Below, in pieces: positions 45,271 through 55,224 of a stretch of 64,000 bases of DNA (its first letter is position 1; each line of letters begins with the position of its first letter). The notes under the pieces were generated by a model. The model was not told the DNA's origin. It made no database searches and saw only the letters and a program-made list of their open reading frames with translations. A program made the position numbers and the translations under genes. This DNA comes from Petrimonas sulfuriphila (GTDB lineage Bacteria; Bacteroidota; Bacteroidia; Bacteroidales; Dysgonomonadaceae): contig CP073276.1 in NCBI GenBank assembly GCA_038561985.1, forward strand, positions 992,001 through 1,056,000. Reading direction: 5' to 3'.

Positions 45271-46129
45271 CCATTCTTTTTTTTAATTCGACAGCTTTCT
45301 CTCCCGACACGAACACCGAGGGTAATTTAGGATGTAGCTGGAGTTTGTAGCCGGCGGCGTTACTCTCAACCCAGGTAATTTTATTTTTATTTATAATAAA
45401 CTCATCACGGCACCGGAAAAGTTGCTCGAAATGCGTATTTTCTGCTTCAAACTCCTCCAACGTAGCACTTATTGTTAACTCCTCCACGCTTCCGTTATTG
45501 GAAACATTGACCACTAGATAATCCCCTTTTGATTCTGCCGAAATAAACGTATTGATATCAATAGGTTTAATAAATCGTTGCAGGTTGATAAATTGAGGAT
45601 CTGCCTCTGCAGGAGTTTCTTTTTTATCCAGCATTAAACTGATGTTCATTGCCGTCGCCTTCCTCAAGCGTTTTTTCATAAAATAAATATGCCGGATTAA
45701 TTGCGCTGTCAGACACGGAAAGAAACCCACCGATACCACTACCCACAACATCCCCAGATAACCGTGTATATTTGGCGGGAAAACACCTCTGATATAATTG
45801 ATCAACCAAATTGTTGAGGCAATGGTCATCATCTGATAAACACACATGAATAGTTCCTTACCTACTATCCATCTTTCGTTTGAAAAAAACCGTGGGAAGA
45901 ATTTGAGCCAGACAAAATTGATCAGCATAGTGACGTAAGAACCTCCTGCATATAACGCTGCCGTGAGAAACGGATTATCCAGAATGTTCCTGTCTCCTAA
46001 ATTAAAAGGCTGTAAAAAACTCAATACTAAAAAAACACCTGCAGCAATCACAGTACAGGTAGCGATGTAAACTTTAAAATTCGCATATCCCGGGTGAGGA
46101 CGGCAAAACAGGGCTAAAATCCGGTTCAT
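45251..46129 (-). CDS. membrane-anchored LytTR family DNA-binding regulator
   Basis: 292 residues from the ATG at 46129. Four hydrophobic segments in the first 150 residues (VYIATCTVIAAGVFLVLSF, FLTAALYAGGSYVTMLINFVW, MTIASTIWLINYI, LGMLWVVVSVGFFPCLTA). A linker leads to a C-terminal LytTR domain, about 190-285 (FISAESKGDYLVVNV, LFRCRDEFIINKNKITWVESNAAGYKLQLH). No receiver domain, so a membrane signal may directly control DNA binding. It overlaps the GH43 start by up to 20 nt and likely regulates that gene. Confidence 0.9.
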   Translation of the reverse strand: MNRILALFCRPHPGYANFKVYIATCTVIAAGVFLVLSFLQPFNLGDRNILDNPFLTAALYAGGSYVTMLINFVWLKFFPRFFSNERWIVGKELFMCVYQMMTIASTIWLINYIRGVFPPNIHGYLGMLWVVVSVGFFPCLTAQLIRHIYFMKKRLRKATAMNISLMLDKKETPAEADPQFINLQRFIKPIDINTFISAESKGDYLVVNVSNNGSVEELTISATLEEFEAENTHFEQLFRCRDEFIINKNKITWVESNAAGYKLQLHPKLPSVFVSGEKAVELKKRMDVEKYA

Positions 46130-46263
46130 AAAACAAATAAGAATCAATATTCAAGTTGTAAAAATAATGAAAAAAAAGCACCTCTTTCCCTTTTCACCCT
46201 GAAATTTTATTTCTCATTGGAGAAATCTGCCCAAACTTCTTAAGACAGGCGACAAATAATAAT

Positions 46264-46297
46264 AAAAGGGGAAAAACCGGCCGGCCTTTCCCCTTTT
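46264..46297 (-). terminator. terminator of the thrS-infC-rpmI-rplT unit
   Basis: AAAAGGGGAAA ... TTTCCCCTTTT with a GC-rich middle (GGCCGGCC). It lies 23-56 nt beyond the rplT stop on the minus strand; an ATTATTATT tract follows. Confidence 0.8.
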
Positions 46298-46319
46298 GTT
46301 ATGTTACCTCAGAGAGTTT

Positions 46320-46664
46320 TTATTTCACCTTATCCACGATGGCCTTGAACGCTTCGGGATGATTCATCGCCAAATCGGCGAGCACTTTACGGTTGATATC
46401 TATTTCATTTTTGTGCAATGCTCCCATCAGACGGGAATAGGACATGCCATACTGACGTGCGGCGGCATTGATACGTTGAATCCAAAGTGCGCGGAAGTTA
46501 CGCTTTTTATTCTTACGGTCACGATAGGCATAGGTCAACCCCTTTTCCCACGTGTTCTTGGCTACGGTCCACACATTTTTGCGTGCGCCGATATACCCTC
46601 TTGTTAATTTCAGAACTTTTTTTCTGCGGTTGCGTGATGCAACATGATTGACTGATCTTGGCAT
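46320..46664 (-). CDS. rplT: 50S ribosomal protein L20
   Basis: 114 residues, standard length. Starts [20 protein letters not shown] and contains the conserved [27 protein letters not shown] and [20 protein letters not shown] segments. Binds 23S rRNA early in 50S assembly and is a known autoregulator of its operon in other bacteria. Downstream of rpmI by 95 nt. Confidence 0.98.
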   Translation of the reverse strand: MPRSVNHVASRNRRKKVLKLTRGYIGARKNVWTVAKNTWEKGLTYAYRDRKNKKRNFRALWIQRINAAARQYGMSYSRLMGALHKNEIDINRKVLADLAMNHPEAFKAIVDKVK

Positions 46665-46759
46665 AATGTTACTTGTTTTTGAATGTCAGCGTTCCCCCGG
46701 GAGGGAATCTTTGGTGCATACATCCGGTTAATAAATCGTTAAGTTGGAAAGCTTCGGGC

Positions 46760-46957
46760 TTATTTCAATCCCAATAAGTGTTTTACGCTGTTCTCATCTA
46801 CTTTGTGAACAAGTCCAGTCTGCGTAAGATTTCTCTTTTGCTTTTTGGTCTTTTTCGTTAAGATGTGACTTTTGTACGCATGCTTTCTCTTGATTTTTCC
46901 TGTTCCGGTAAGGGCGAACCTCTTTTTGGCACCGGAATTAGTCTTCATTTTTGGCAT
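46760..46957 (-). CDS. rpmI: 50S ribosomal protein L35
   Basis: 65 residues, standard length. Starts [21 protein letters not shown] and ends SVKHLLGLK. Very basic. Preceded by a long structured leader with its own -7 box. Confidence 0.98.
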   Translation of the reverse strand: MPKMKTNSGAKKRFALTGTGKIKRKHAYKSHILTKKTKKQKRNLTQTGLVHKVDENSVKHLLGLK

Positions 46958-46994
46958 TTTGCTCTTGTTTTTTGTAAATTATTTAGTTTAGATA

Positions 46995-47046
46995 ATCAAC
47001 CCGATATTGCTCTTCCCCAAGGGGTCTCGCAATATCGCCGGTTGAT
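46995..47046 (-). ncRNA. long hairpin in the rpmI-rplT leader (candidate r-protein autoregulatory element)
   Basis: Read on the minus strand, arms ATCAACC-GGC-GATATTGC and GCAATATC-GG-GTTGAT pair over about 16 bp with a 2-nt bulge. An inner CCCC/GGGG stem tops the loop. A second smaller hairpin (GAGG/CCTC) lies at about 47055-47072. No T-run follows, so it is not a terminator. It sits between a -7 box at 47090-47097 and the rpmI ATG. Control by L20 or L35 is my inference from position; it may correspond to a known Bacteroidales leader motif. Confidence 0.6.
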
Positions 47047-47089
47047 GTTTATGTTGAGGCTTCCTCAGCCTTTTTCATCAAAAAGTGTG

Positions 47090-47097
47090 CAAAGATA
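47090..47097 (-). promoter_or_regulatory. -7 box for rpmI-rplT
   Basis: Minus-strand TATCTTTG, exact consensus, downstream of the infC stop. Implies a transcript starting near 47083 with a leader of about 125 nt before rpmI. Confidence 0.6.
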
Positions 47098-47143
47098 CAA
47101 CATGTTTTTGAAAAATCGATGCGACTTTTCTTTTTTTATACTT

Positions 47144-47704
47144 TTATTCCGAAGGTTGTTCTTTTTTAGCAGATCCCTGCTTCTTGGGTGTCAGCATTAT
47201 TATCATGCGTTTTCCTTCGAGCACCGGTAGCTGTTCTACACGGGCATAGTCCTCCAGATCGTTAGCAAAACGAAGCAGCAACACTTCTCCCTGCTCCTTG
47301 AACAGAATGGAGCGTCCTTTAAAAAATACGTAAGCCTTCACTTTAGCTCCTTCTTCGAGGAAACTTTTGGCGTGTTTCAGTTTAAAGTTGTAATCGTGAT
47401 CATCGGTCTGTGGGCCGAAACGAATCTCCTTGACCACGATTTTAACCGCTTTTGCTTTTTGCTCTTTTTGTTTTTTCTTTTGTTGGTACAGAAATTTCTG
47501 ATAATCAGTTATTCGGCAAACAGGCGGAACGGCAGTTGGCGAAATTTCCACAAGATCCAATTCTTTCTCTTCGGCAATCCGCAAGGCTTCTCTGGTGGGG
47601 TATATCCCCTGTTCTACATTATCGCCTACAAGGCGGACTTCGGGCACACGGATACGTTCGTTGATCCGATGTTGATCTTTTGTGTCTCTAAAGTTATTCC
47701 TCAT
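47144..47704 (-). CDS. infC: translation initiation factor IF-3
   Basis: 186 residues. N-terminal domain [23 protein letters not shown], a Lys/Gln-rich linker ([23 protein letters not shown]) and a C-terminal domain with [11 protein letters not shown] and [13 protein letters not shown]. It begins with an ordinary ATG, unlike the AUU start of the autoregulated enterobacterial gene. Located 60 nt after thrS. Confidence 0.97.
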   Translation of the reverse strand: MRNNFRDTKDQHRINERIRVPEVRLVGDNVEQGIYPTREALRIAEEKELDLVEISPTAVPPVCRITDYQKFLYQQKKKQKEQKAKAVKIVVKEIRFGPQTDDHDYNFKLKHAKSFLEEGAKVKAYVFFKGRSILFKEQGEVLLLRFANDLEDYARVEQLPVLEGKRMIIMLTPKKQGSAKKEQPSE

Positions 47705-47764
47705 TCGGATAGTATTATTCCTTTCTTTATAAATGTTAGTACTTTTTAGATTGTCGAAAACGAA

Positions 47765-49717
47765 TTAAATATTTACCTGTGGATTCATCATTTCATCCAC
47801 CTCCTGTTTTATTCTGTGTGCAAAAGTAGTTAATTTTTCTGAACCTTGATCAATTCCGCCTTGTTTTCTTACCGAAACTTCTTCATTTTCTGCCTCTTTC
47901 TCACCCACAATCAATAGATATGGGGTGCGTCTAAGCTCGTTGTCCCGGATTTTCCTGCCCACTTTTTCATTCCGGTCATCCACTTCAGCACGGATATCCT
48001 GCATCTTTAATGTTCGAGCGACAGAATAGGCGTAATCGTTAAATTTCTCGCTCACAGGAAGGATTACCACTTGAGTCGGCGTCAACCACAGTGGGAACTT
48101 TCCGGCAGTATGCTCAATAAGTACAGCCACAAAACGCTCCATGGAACCAAACGGCGCACGGTGAATCATTACCGGGCGATGTTTCTGGTTATCCGCTCCG
48201 GTATATTCCAGTTCAAACCTGTCTGGCAGGTTATAATCCACCTGAATGGTTCCTAATTGCCAGCGCCGGCCAAGGGCATCTTTCACCATAAAATCGAGTT
48301 TTGGCCCATAGAAGGCAGCCTCTCCGAGCTCCACCCGCGCTTTCATTCCTTTTTCTTCACAAGCTTCCAGGATAGCGCGTTCCGCTTTATCCCAATTCTC
48401 GTCTGTGCCAATATATTTTTCTTTGTTTTCGGGATCCCGCAAGGAGATCTGAGCTTCAAAATCCTTGAAATCCAACGCCTTGAAGATAATGAAAATAATG
48501 TCCATCACTTTCAGGAATTCGTCTTTTACCTGTTCGGGCATACAGAAAATGTGCGCGTCATCCTGTGTAAAGCCTCGAACCCGTGTGAGCCCGTGTAATT
48601 CACCGCTTTGCTCGTAGCGATACACCGTGCCGAATTCAGCAAGGCGAAGCGGTAAATCTTTGTAAGAACGCGGGAAAGCCTTGTATATCTCACAGTGATG
48701 CGGACAGTTCATCGGTTTTAGCAGAAACTCCTCATCTTCTTCGGGGGTACGAATGGGTTGAAACGAATCCTTACCGTATTTGGCATAGTGCCCCGATGTC
48801 ACGTAGAGCTGTTTTCCCCCGATATGAGGCGTGATAACCTGTTCGTATTCGAATTGTTGTTGAATTTTTTTTAGAAATTCTTCCAGTTTCAACCGGAGTT
48901 GAGTTCCTTTGGGAAGCCATAACGGCAGTCCAGCTCCGACAACTTGAGAGAAGGTGAAAAGTTCAAGTTCTTTTCCGATTTTACGGTGATCACGTTTTTT
49001 AGCCTCTTCAATCATCTCAAGATACTCGTCCAGCATCTTTTTTTTCGGGAAAGTGATTCCGTACAGACGCGTCAGTTGCGGGCGCTTTTCATCGCCACGC
49101 CAATATGCTCCTGCTACGCTCAACACTTTTACTGACTTTATGTACGAGGTATTGGGTAAATGCGGGCCACGACATAAATCGGTAAAATCCCCCTGAGTAT
49201 ATGTGGTTATGGTTCCGTCTTCCAGTTCACTGATAAGTTCCACTTTGTAGTTCTCATTGCGGTCGGAGAACATTTTAATGGCATCAGCTTTCGATATATT
49301 TTTTCGCCTGATCTCTTCCTTGGCCGCGATAAGTTCCATCATTTTCTTTTCGATAGCGGGAAAATCAGATTCTTTAATGGATACGCCCTCTCCCGGATCA
49401 ACATCGTAATAAAATCCGTTTTCGATGGCCGGCCCGATGCCGAATTTAATGCCTGGATAAAGTGCCTGCAGCGCTTCTGCCATCAAGTGCGCCGACGAGT
49501 GCCAATAAGCATGTTTACCTTCGGTATCCTCCCACTTGAGCAATTGAATGGCAGCATCTTCACTGATGGGTCGGGTTAGATCCCACGTTTCACCGTTTAC
49601 GCTTGCCGCCAGGACTTCTTGGGCCAGTCGTGAACTAATACTCTCTGCAATTTGTAATCCTGTAATTCCTTCTTCGTATTCCCGAACCGAATTATCGGGA
49701 AATGTAATTTTTATCAT
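47765..49717 (-). CDS. thrS: threonyl-tRNA synthetase
   Basis: 650 residues from the ATG at 49717 ([18 protein letters not shown]). A longer frame to 49741 starts with TTG only 17 nt from the -7 box. TGS domain about 1-60, editing domain with [11 protein letters not shown], class II catalytic core with [11 protein letters not shown] and [20 protein letters not shown]-terminal anticodon-binding domain follows ([18 protein letters not shown]). Cytosolic. First gene of the thrS-infC-rpmI-rplT cluster. Confidence 0.98.
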   Translation of the reverse strand: MIKITFPDNSVREYEEGITGLQIAESISSRLAQEVLAASVNGETWDLTRPISEDAAIQLLKWEDTEGKHAYWHSSAHLMAEALQALYPGIKFGIGPAIENGFYYDVDPGEGVSIKESDFPAIEKKMMELIAAKEEIRRKNISKADAIKMFSDRNENYKVELISELEDGTITTYTQGDFTDLCRGPHLPNTSYIKSVKVLSVAGAYWRGDEKRPQLTRLYGITFPKKKMLDEYLEMIEEAKKRDHRKIGKELELFTFSQVVGAGLPLWLPKGTQLRLKLEEFLKKIQQQFEYEQVITPHIGGKQLYVTSGHYAKYGKDSFQPIRTPEEDEEFLLKPMNCPHHCEIYKAFPRSYKDLPLRLAEFGTVYRYEQSGELHGLTRVRGFTQDDAHIFCMPEQVKDEFLKVMDIIFIIFKALDFKDFEAQISLRDPENKEKYIGTDENWDKAERAILEACEEKGMKARVELGEAAFYGPKLDFMVKDALGRRWQLGTIQVDYNLPDRFELEYTGADNQKHRPVMIHRAPFGSMERFVAVLIEHTAGKFPLWLTPTQVVILPVSEKFNDYAYSVARTLKMQDIRAEVDDRNEKVGRKIRDNELRRTPYLLIVGEKEAENEEVSVRKQGGIDQGSEKLTTFAHRIKQEVDEMMNPQVNI

Positions 49718-49757
49718 AGCGTGTATATCGTTTTCTTCCAATTTTTTTTTCGAACTG

Positions 49758-49765
49758 CAAATGTA
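49758..49765 (-). promoter_or_regulatory. -7 box for thrS
   Basis: Minus-strand TACATTTG, exact consensus, 40 nt before the thrS ATG at 49717. Confidence 0.65.
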
Positions 49766-49799
49766 ATGATTTTGTGGATTATAGCGTACTTATTTTTTT

Positions 49800-50861
49800 T
49801 TATTTTACGCTTATCGTTCGCCTTTCCTCACTGCTTCGAAATGACAACTCAATAATCCTCATTACGTTGCGGGCCTCCTCGGGTTTTACGGCAATCGCTG
49901 CTTTTCCCCAAATAGCATCGCGAAGATTCATGAAATACTCCCGGTAATCACCGTGCTCACTTTCTAGTTTTCCCTGAATTTTAATGCCTTTGTATTCCGC
50001 ATTCACCGTACCCCAGATTTCCTCAGGTTCGCGCCCCCAGTTTTTTCCTTCGGGAATAGCTCCCCCGTCGAGGGTTGCCTCCTGCACATCCAATCCGTAT
50101 TTCACAAACGAACCGTTCGTCCCGTGGATCATGTATGTCGGCCCCGGAATTTTACAAAGCATCCCCGATTTCAACGTAGCGGTAAAAGCAGGATAATGCA
50201 ACCTCACGTCAAAATGATCATCGGCTTTTGCCCAGGGGCGTTGCGAATTTATTTCAGCAGTAACTGCCTCGGGCATCCCGAAAAACCAAAGAGCCTGATC
50301 GATAAGGTGCGCACCCAAGTCGTAAAAAATTCCCGACCCGGGAAGTGGTTTTTCCCTCCAAGCTCCGAAAGGACGGGGCTCCGGGCGATAACGGTCGAAG
50401 TGTGACGCGTAATCGCGCACTTCACCCAGTAATCCGCTGTCGAGCAATTTCCTTACCGTTTTGGTGTCGCTGGTAAAACGGCGATTGTGATAGACGGTTA
50501 GCACCTTGCCCTGTTTTTTCGCCAACTCGATTAATTCGTCGGCTTCGGCGACCGTCACGGTAAACGGCTTTTCCACCAGGACATGCTTACCCACAAGCAA
50601 AGCCGCCTTTGCCCAACGGAAATGGTCGGTATTGGGCGATGTCACGATAGCCAAATCGATATCGGGATCATCGATAATATCCTGCCCATCAGGAACAATA
50701 ACCGTTGATGGATACCTCTTGTTGATCATACTGATACTGTCGGGCTTACGTGTACTGATTTTGGTGAGTTCGTAACCGTCCACTACATCTACAAACGGTG
50801 CGTGGAAAACTCTTCCGGATAGTCCGTATCCGATAATGCCTGTGCGAATGATAGTTGTCAT
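49800..50861 (-). CDS. Gfo/Idh/MocA family NAD(P)-dependent oxidoreductase
   Basis: 353 residues from the ATG at 50861 (MTTIIRTGIIGYGLSGRVFHAPF). Rossmann motif GIIGYGLSG near residue 8. The conserved EKP triplet is in KHVLVEKPFTVT. The C-terminal alpha/beta domain has DLGAHLIDQALWFFG, which carries the catalytic His. Family members oxidise or reduce sugars, inositols or biliverdin; substrate unknown. Last gene of a minus-strand run kinase-porW-rdgB-oxidoreductase, 40 nt after rdgB. Confidence 0.92.
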   Translation of the reverse strand: MTTIIRTGIIGYGLSGRVFHAPFVDVVDGYELTKISTRKPDSISMINKRYPSTVIVPDGQDIIDDPDIDLAIVTSPNTDHFRWAKAALLVGKHVLVEKPFTVTVAEADELIELAKKQGKVLTVYHNRRFTSDTKTVRKLLDSGLLGEVRDYASHFDRYRPEPRPFGAWREKPLPGSGIFYDLGAHLIDQALWFFGMPEAVTAEINSQRPWAKADDHFDVRLHYPAFTATLKSGMLCKIPGPTYMIHGTNGSFVKYGLDVQEATLDGGAIPEGKNWGREPEEIWGTVNAEYKGIKIQGKLESEHGDYREYFMNLRDAIWGKAAIAVKPEEARNVMRIIELSFRSSEERRTISVK

Positions 50862-50901
50862 GTTTGTCAGTTTAAGTCGTTGGTTATTCAAAGGTAATTA
50901 A

Positions 50902-51477
50902 TTAATTCGACAAAAGAAACTCCACCAGTTTGCGGGTAGCTATAGCCCTGTGGCTGATTTTGTTTTTTTCGTCATCTCCCAGCTCTGCAAATGTTTGTTT
51001 GTAACCGTCCGGGAGAAAGACCGGATCATACCCAAACCCGGCTGTCCCGCGTTTTTCTTCTATAATCTGACCTTTTATTTCGCCTTCGAAGAAATGCCTC
51101 TCCCCATTCAACAACAGGGCAATAACAGTTCTGAACCGGGCATTTCTGTTTCTTTCTCCCTGCAACACACGCAAGATTTTATCCATATTATCCTGCGGGT
51201 CACAAGCTTCGCCGGCATATCGCGACGAATAAACACCGGGCGCTCCGTCCAATGCATCCACTTCCAGTCCGGTATCATCGGCAAAGCAATCGAAGCCAAA
51301 CTTATCCTTTATAAACTGCGCCTTCATCAATGCATTCTCTTCGAGGGTCGCTCCTGTCTCAGGGATTTCTTCGTGACAGTTGATTTCCGACAGACTTAAA
51401 ATCTCCATGCTGCCAGCGGTTATCTTTCGGATCTCATGGAGTTTGTGCTTGTTGTTGGTGGCGAATACAATTTTCAT
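50902..51477 (-). CDS. rdgB: non-canonical purine NTP pyrophosphatase (RdgB/HAM1)
   Basis: 191 residues. Hydrolyses dITP/XTP to monophosphates, preventing their incorporation into DNA. Motifs: [12 protein letters not shown] at the N terminus, [25 protein letters not shown] in the middle and [15 protein letters not shown] and SHRAIA near the end. The ATG overlaps the porW stop (ATGA), so the genes are translationally coupled. Confidence 0.97.
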   Translation of the reverse strand: MKIVFATNNKHKLHEIRKITAGSMEILSLSEINCHEEIPETGATLEENALMKAQFIKDKFGFDCFADDTGLEVDALDGAPGVYSSRYAGEACDPQDNMDKILRVLQGERNRNARFRTVIALLLNGERHFFEGEIKGQIIEEKRGTAGFGYDPVFLPDGYKQTFAELGDDEKNKISHRAIATRKLVEFLLSN

Positions 51478-54203
51478 TTTTCGTTTCTTTGTTGCACGAT
51501 ACGTTCGCGCTCTTTTAATTTTTCTTTGCGCAACCGCTCCTGCTCTTTCAATTTTTGCTTGCGCTCACGCTCGCGTTGCTTCAGAATTTCTTTTCGGACT
51601 TTTTCCCTTTGTTTCAAATCCCGTTCACGTTGTTTTATCCACTCTTTACGAGCTTCCTCACGCTCTTTCAATATCCTCTCCCTGTCTCTTTTCGAGAAAA
51701 CGTCACCGGTTTGCCGAAGCGCTTCTTCCGCCTTTCTTTCCAATTCTTCCAGGCGTTGCTCATCAGTCAGCCGTTCGGATTGTTTAGGTGTTGGCTTCTT
51801 TGAAGCAATATCTGGTTTACCGGTTTTTTCAGGTTCCAAAGGTACGTTTTTTTCTGTTTCCGTAATCGTCTGCGGTATTTTCACCGAAACAATAAGCGGA
51901 ATAGAGTCAGACAGGCCATCACTTAACTCATTAGTAACGAAAGATATATAATTTTCCAACGGTTCTCCGTCCCGAAGAATTTCCAGGTTTTTATCGGAAA
52001 TAACTAACGGAACAATACCGGTGGTGATATTTTGCCGAAAAATGGAATCTCCTGCAAGCATGCTGGCGTATCGGCCGGCCTCTTCAAACGAACGGAACGG
52101 TTTAATCTGAAGCGCCTCGTACGGAAAGACATAGGTATAATCCGTGTGGAAAGACCGGATCTGGAAATTGGAGAAATTGAAATCGGAAACGGCAAAGAGC
52201 AACTCATTTTTACGGAGCGAGTTTGGTGAGAACAGAAGCAATAAACTGTGGGGGAGGTTTTTCTCCTTTTCAAAACAAACGGAATCTGCGGCATTACCTG
52301 CCACAATGTGGCTTTCCCAATCGATTCCCGAAAAGGGTTGTACATTTGCAACTAGCGTTTTCCCTTCCGAAAGACCCGCCAGGATTTGTTGAGCCATTTT
52401 CGTTTCTTCGGTACCTGGATGTTTTTGAATGAGCTCGCTTAAAGCAGTATTCAACTGTTCCGGATTACCCGATTGTGCCAACGATAAAGCGTTCAGCAAC
52501 ATAAATTTCGGCATCAGGTGTCCGTTGAAGAACAGCTTTTGTGCCCGCTTGAAATTTCCCTGAACCGTTTCCACCTGGCCTTGCCGGTATGCCAGATACG
52601 TCTGTTGGTAAAGCGAATCCTGAACCCGGGCATAGTTACGCACGACATGTTCGTAATCCGGGTCACTCATGGCCGCAGCATATTCACTTTGGGGAAATTC
52701 AGAAATTATTTTGTCCCTTAAGCTTTTAGCCATTGCCCGGTTTCCCATTCTCAGGTAAAGCTGGTAAAGCTGGTGATAAACCTCTTTTCGCCGGATGCTT
52801 TCCGGAAAATCCGTTAAGTGGCGGTTGTAAACCTCAACGGCAAACTCAAAATCCCCCAACCTGTCTTTCGCAATACTTCCGATACGAAACAACTCTCCTT
52901 CAATAATCTTATCGGACTCATCCGGCTGGACTGCCAGTTGCCGCAAACTGTCCTGCCTTGCAAGCACCTCCATATGCGGAACTAATTCACCCAGCACATC
53001 CGTCCGAAACTCCACCCGCGCATAATTTCCGCTACTCCGGGGTAAAGCACCCAATGCCTGGGAATACCGCGATCCCGCTTTCAAAAAATCTTTACGTTCA
53101 AAGTAAATATCACCCAGTGCCACTTGCGTCAACGCTTTTTCAACACCGTTTCTTACACTTTTTTCCTCCGCAAGCAGGTAGTTCTCAATGGCTTTTTCGA
53201 CATTGTTTCGCGACAAGTAAACGTCTCCAATAGCCGCATAGATCCGATCGAGGTAAGTACTGTTTTTCTTGTTTTCGGCCATCTTCTGCAACTCACCTAT
53301 AATCTCTCCGTCTCCAGTGGCTACTTGCGACTGTGCTACGAGGGCGTTAAATACTTCATCGTAAGGTGTACTTAATTTTTTTATTTGTTCAAAAGCGTTG
53401 TACGCATTTTCGCGTTCGCCCAGATGCGCATAAACCTGTCCGAGCAAAAACTGCAGGCGTCTTTTCTGGATTCCGCTTTTTTCGCTCTTGACGGTTTGTA
53501 TAAGAAACGGAAGGGCATCGCGGTATTTTTCTTGGCGAATCAATAGAAAAGCATAAAACTCCGTGAATTTATCGTGCAGATCCTTGGGTAATCTTCGCAC
53601 TTGCAACGTCAACGCAAGGCCTTCGGCATCCGAAAACCATCCCATTTCTGTATAAGCCCGCATCATCCAGATTTGCGCTTCGGAAACCACATCAATATCA
53701 TAGGCAAAAAGCCGTACCGTATAAGACAGTACGGAAATTGCTTCGGTATAATCCTTGTTCTGCACGTGCGCCTTTCCCATCAGGAGCCATGCCCGGTCGA
53801 TGAACGGGTTGAATTCGTTTTGCCGAAGCCAGTCACGGTATTCCTGCGTGTTGGGTTGGGCGGGGTCACGTCGCGGTTTTGCCGTGATGGAATGCTCCTG
53901 GATAGCTGTCGTCATTTTTTCGACTACCCTGTCGAAAGGGCCCCCCGGTTGCTTAACCACAGTATCATTGGGATCAGCACTATTGGGATACATGGGTAAC
54001 CATGTCTGATAATTGTCAATATGACTTTCAGTGATTGATTTTAAGGCCTCGTTGTATGCTTCTTCCGCATTAAAATAGATATTGTACCGTGTGGTAAGCT
54101 CATGCCAGGCACGTGTAGCGGGCGTATTCCTTTTGGAGGAACATCCGGTACACAGGAGAACGATAAACATTCCTGCTGCAATATGTTTTAAATATGCGTG
54201 CAT
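51474..54203 (-). CDS. porW: type IX secretion system lipoprotein PorW (SprE), TPR protein
   Basis: 909 residues from the ATG at 54203; a longer frame to 54332 would run into the upstream kinase gene. Lipobox CTGC at Cys21. The N terminus has the family segment [24 protein letters not shown]. Many TPR-like helices follow to about residue 640, then a mixed domain ([20 protein letters not shown]). The last 85 residues or so are almost only Glu, Arg, Lys, Gln and Leu ([19 protein letters not shown]), predicted as a long charged helix. PorW/SprE is a periplasmic T9SS lipoprotein. Pairs with porV at 5454 in function. Confidence 0.88.
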   Translation of the reverse strand: MHAYLKHIAAGMFIVLLCTGCSSKRNTPATRAWHELTTRYNIYFNAEEAYNEALKSITESHIDNYQTWLPMYPNSADPNDTVVKQPGGPFDRVVEKMTTAIQEHSITAKPRRDPAQPNTQEYRDWLRQNEFNPFIDRAWLLMGKAHVQNKDYTEAISVLSYTVRLFAYDIDVVSEAQIWMMRAYTEMGWFSDAEGLALTLQVRRLPKDLHDKFTEFYAFLLIRQEKYRDALPFLIQTVKSEKSGIQKRRLQFLLGQVYAHLGERENAYNAFEQIKKLSTPYDEVFNALVAQSQVATGDGEIIGELQKMAENKKNSTYLDRIYAAIGDVYLSRNNVEKAIENYLLAEEKSVRNGVEKALTQVALGDIYFERKDFLKAGSRYSQALGALPRSSGNYARVEFRTDVLGELVPHMEVLARQDSLRQLAVQPDESDKIIEGELFRIGSIAKDRLGDFEFAVEVYNRHLTDFPESIRRKEVYHQLYQLYLRMGNRAMAKSLRDKIISEFPQSEYAAAMSDPDYEHVVRNYARVQDSLYQQTYLAYRQGQVETVQGNFKRAQKLFFNGHLMPKFMLLNALSLAQSGNPEQLNTALSELIQKHPGTEETKMAQQILAGLSEGKTLVANVQPFSGIDWESHIVAGNAADSVCFEKEKNLPHSLLLLFSPNSLRKNELLFAVSDFNFSNFQIRSFHTDYTYVFPYEALQIKPFRSFEEAGRYASMLAGDSIFRQNITTGIVPLVISDKNLEILRDGEPLENYISFVTNELSDGLSDSIPLIVSVKIPQTITETEKNVPLEPEKTGKPDIASKKPTPKQSERLTDEQRLEELERKAEEALRQTGDVFSKRDRERILKEREEARKEWIKQRERDLKQREKVRKEILKQRERERKQKLKEQERLRKEKLKERERIVQQRNEK

Positions 54204-54225
54204 ATTGAGAATAGGGAATAACATT

Positions 54226-55077
54226 TTACACCCATGCCCCTGCCTGAGAACACACATAGGCAGCTCTATCCACAGCGGTCTGATGAGCATCTGAAGCTGA
54301 TTTTCCATCAAGTATGGACGATATAAACGCACCGGTAAACGAATCGCCAGCCCCTACGGTATCTACCACGTTTACTACCGGCGTCTTTATGTATGATAGG
54401 CCTTCTGGCGTGTAAATGATGCTGTAGTTGGCTCCGGCGGTAAGGATTAAAAACTTAAGATTAAACTCTTTTAAAAACCAAAGACAAACCTCTTCATCTG
54501 TAAATGGCTGTTTTTTAAACAACTTTTTCAATAAAATCAGTTCTTCATCGTTCATTTTAAACACGTTAGAACTTCTCAACGAATCCGTAATGACCTTCTC
54601 CGAATAATAATGCTGGCGGATGTTAATATCAAGAATGCGGTAAGAATCTACAGGGACGCAGGAAAGCAATGCTTGTATGGTGTTGCGAGATACTTCCGAC
54701 CGCTGGGCCAATGTCCCGAAACACACGGCGTCGGCACGTTTGGCCAATTGTTTCATCGCTTCGGTGAGAGGAATATAATCCCATGCGACACCTTCGTTGA
54801 TCGTATAGGCAGGAATACCCTCGTTGAGTTCAACCCCTACAGTTCCTGTCGGATAGTTAACCCTTTCAATGACAGGGTTGATATTAACCTTATCGATTTC
54901 CTGTATGATTTCATCACCCAGCGCATCCTTTCCCACCGCGCTGACCGCATAACCTGCCGCACCCAGGCGGGAAGCGTGGTACGCAAAGTTTACGGGTGCG
55001 CCCCCTACTTTCTTTCCTGTGGGAAGCATGTCCCACAGGAGCTCTCCTATACCGATAATAATGGGTTTATTAATCAT
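54226..55077 (-). CDS. PfkB family carbohydrate kinase (fructokinase-like)
   Basis: 283 residues. N terminus IIIGIGELLWDMLPTGKKVGGAPVNFAYHASRLG gives the sugar-binding GGAPxN motif. The C-terminal PfkB signature DTVGAGDSFTGAFISSIL holds the catalytic base in GAGD. Length and the LLWDMLP opening are those of fructokinases. Phosphorylates a sugar, probably fructose, in the cytosol. First gene of the run leading into porW (22 nt gap), with its own -7 box. Confidence 0.93.
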   Translation of the reverse strand: MINKPIIIGIGELLWDMLPTGKKVGGAPVNFAYHASRLGAAGYAVSAVGKDALGDEIIQEIDKVNINPVIERVNYPTGTVGVELNEGIPAYTINEGVAWDYIPLTEAMKQLAKRADAVCFGTLAQRSEVSRNTIQALLSCVPVDSYRILDINIRQHYYSEKVITDSLRSSNVFKMNDEELILLKKLFKKQPFTDEEVCLWFLKEFNLKFLILTAGANYSIIYTPEGLSYIKTPVVNVVDTVGAGDSFTGAFISSILDGKSASDAHQTAVDRAAYVCSQAGAWV

Positions 55078-55140
55078 ATTTTCTGTTTGTCAAGTTATTC
55101 CCAAACGAAGATTCAACTCACTGATGCAATTTTTACTTTC

Positions 55141-55148
55141 CAAAAATA
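55141..55148 (-). promoter_or_regulatory. -7 box for the kinase-porW-rdgB unit
   Basis: Minus-strand TATTTTTG, exact consensus, 64 nt before the kinase ATG at 55077. Confidence 0.6.
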
Positions 55149-55224
55149 CAAAAAAGTATCGAAGCAGCGTTTAGTATTCCATCTTTCATCAATGGTCTCT
55201 CTTCTTCATTGACAAACAAACATT

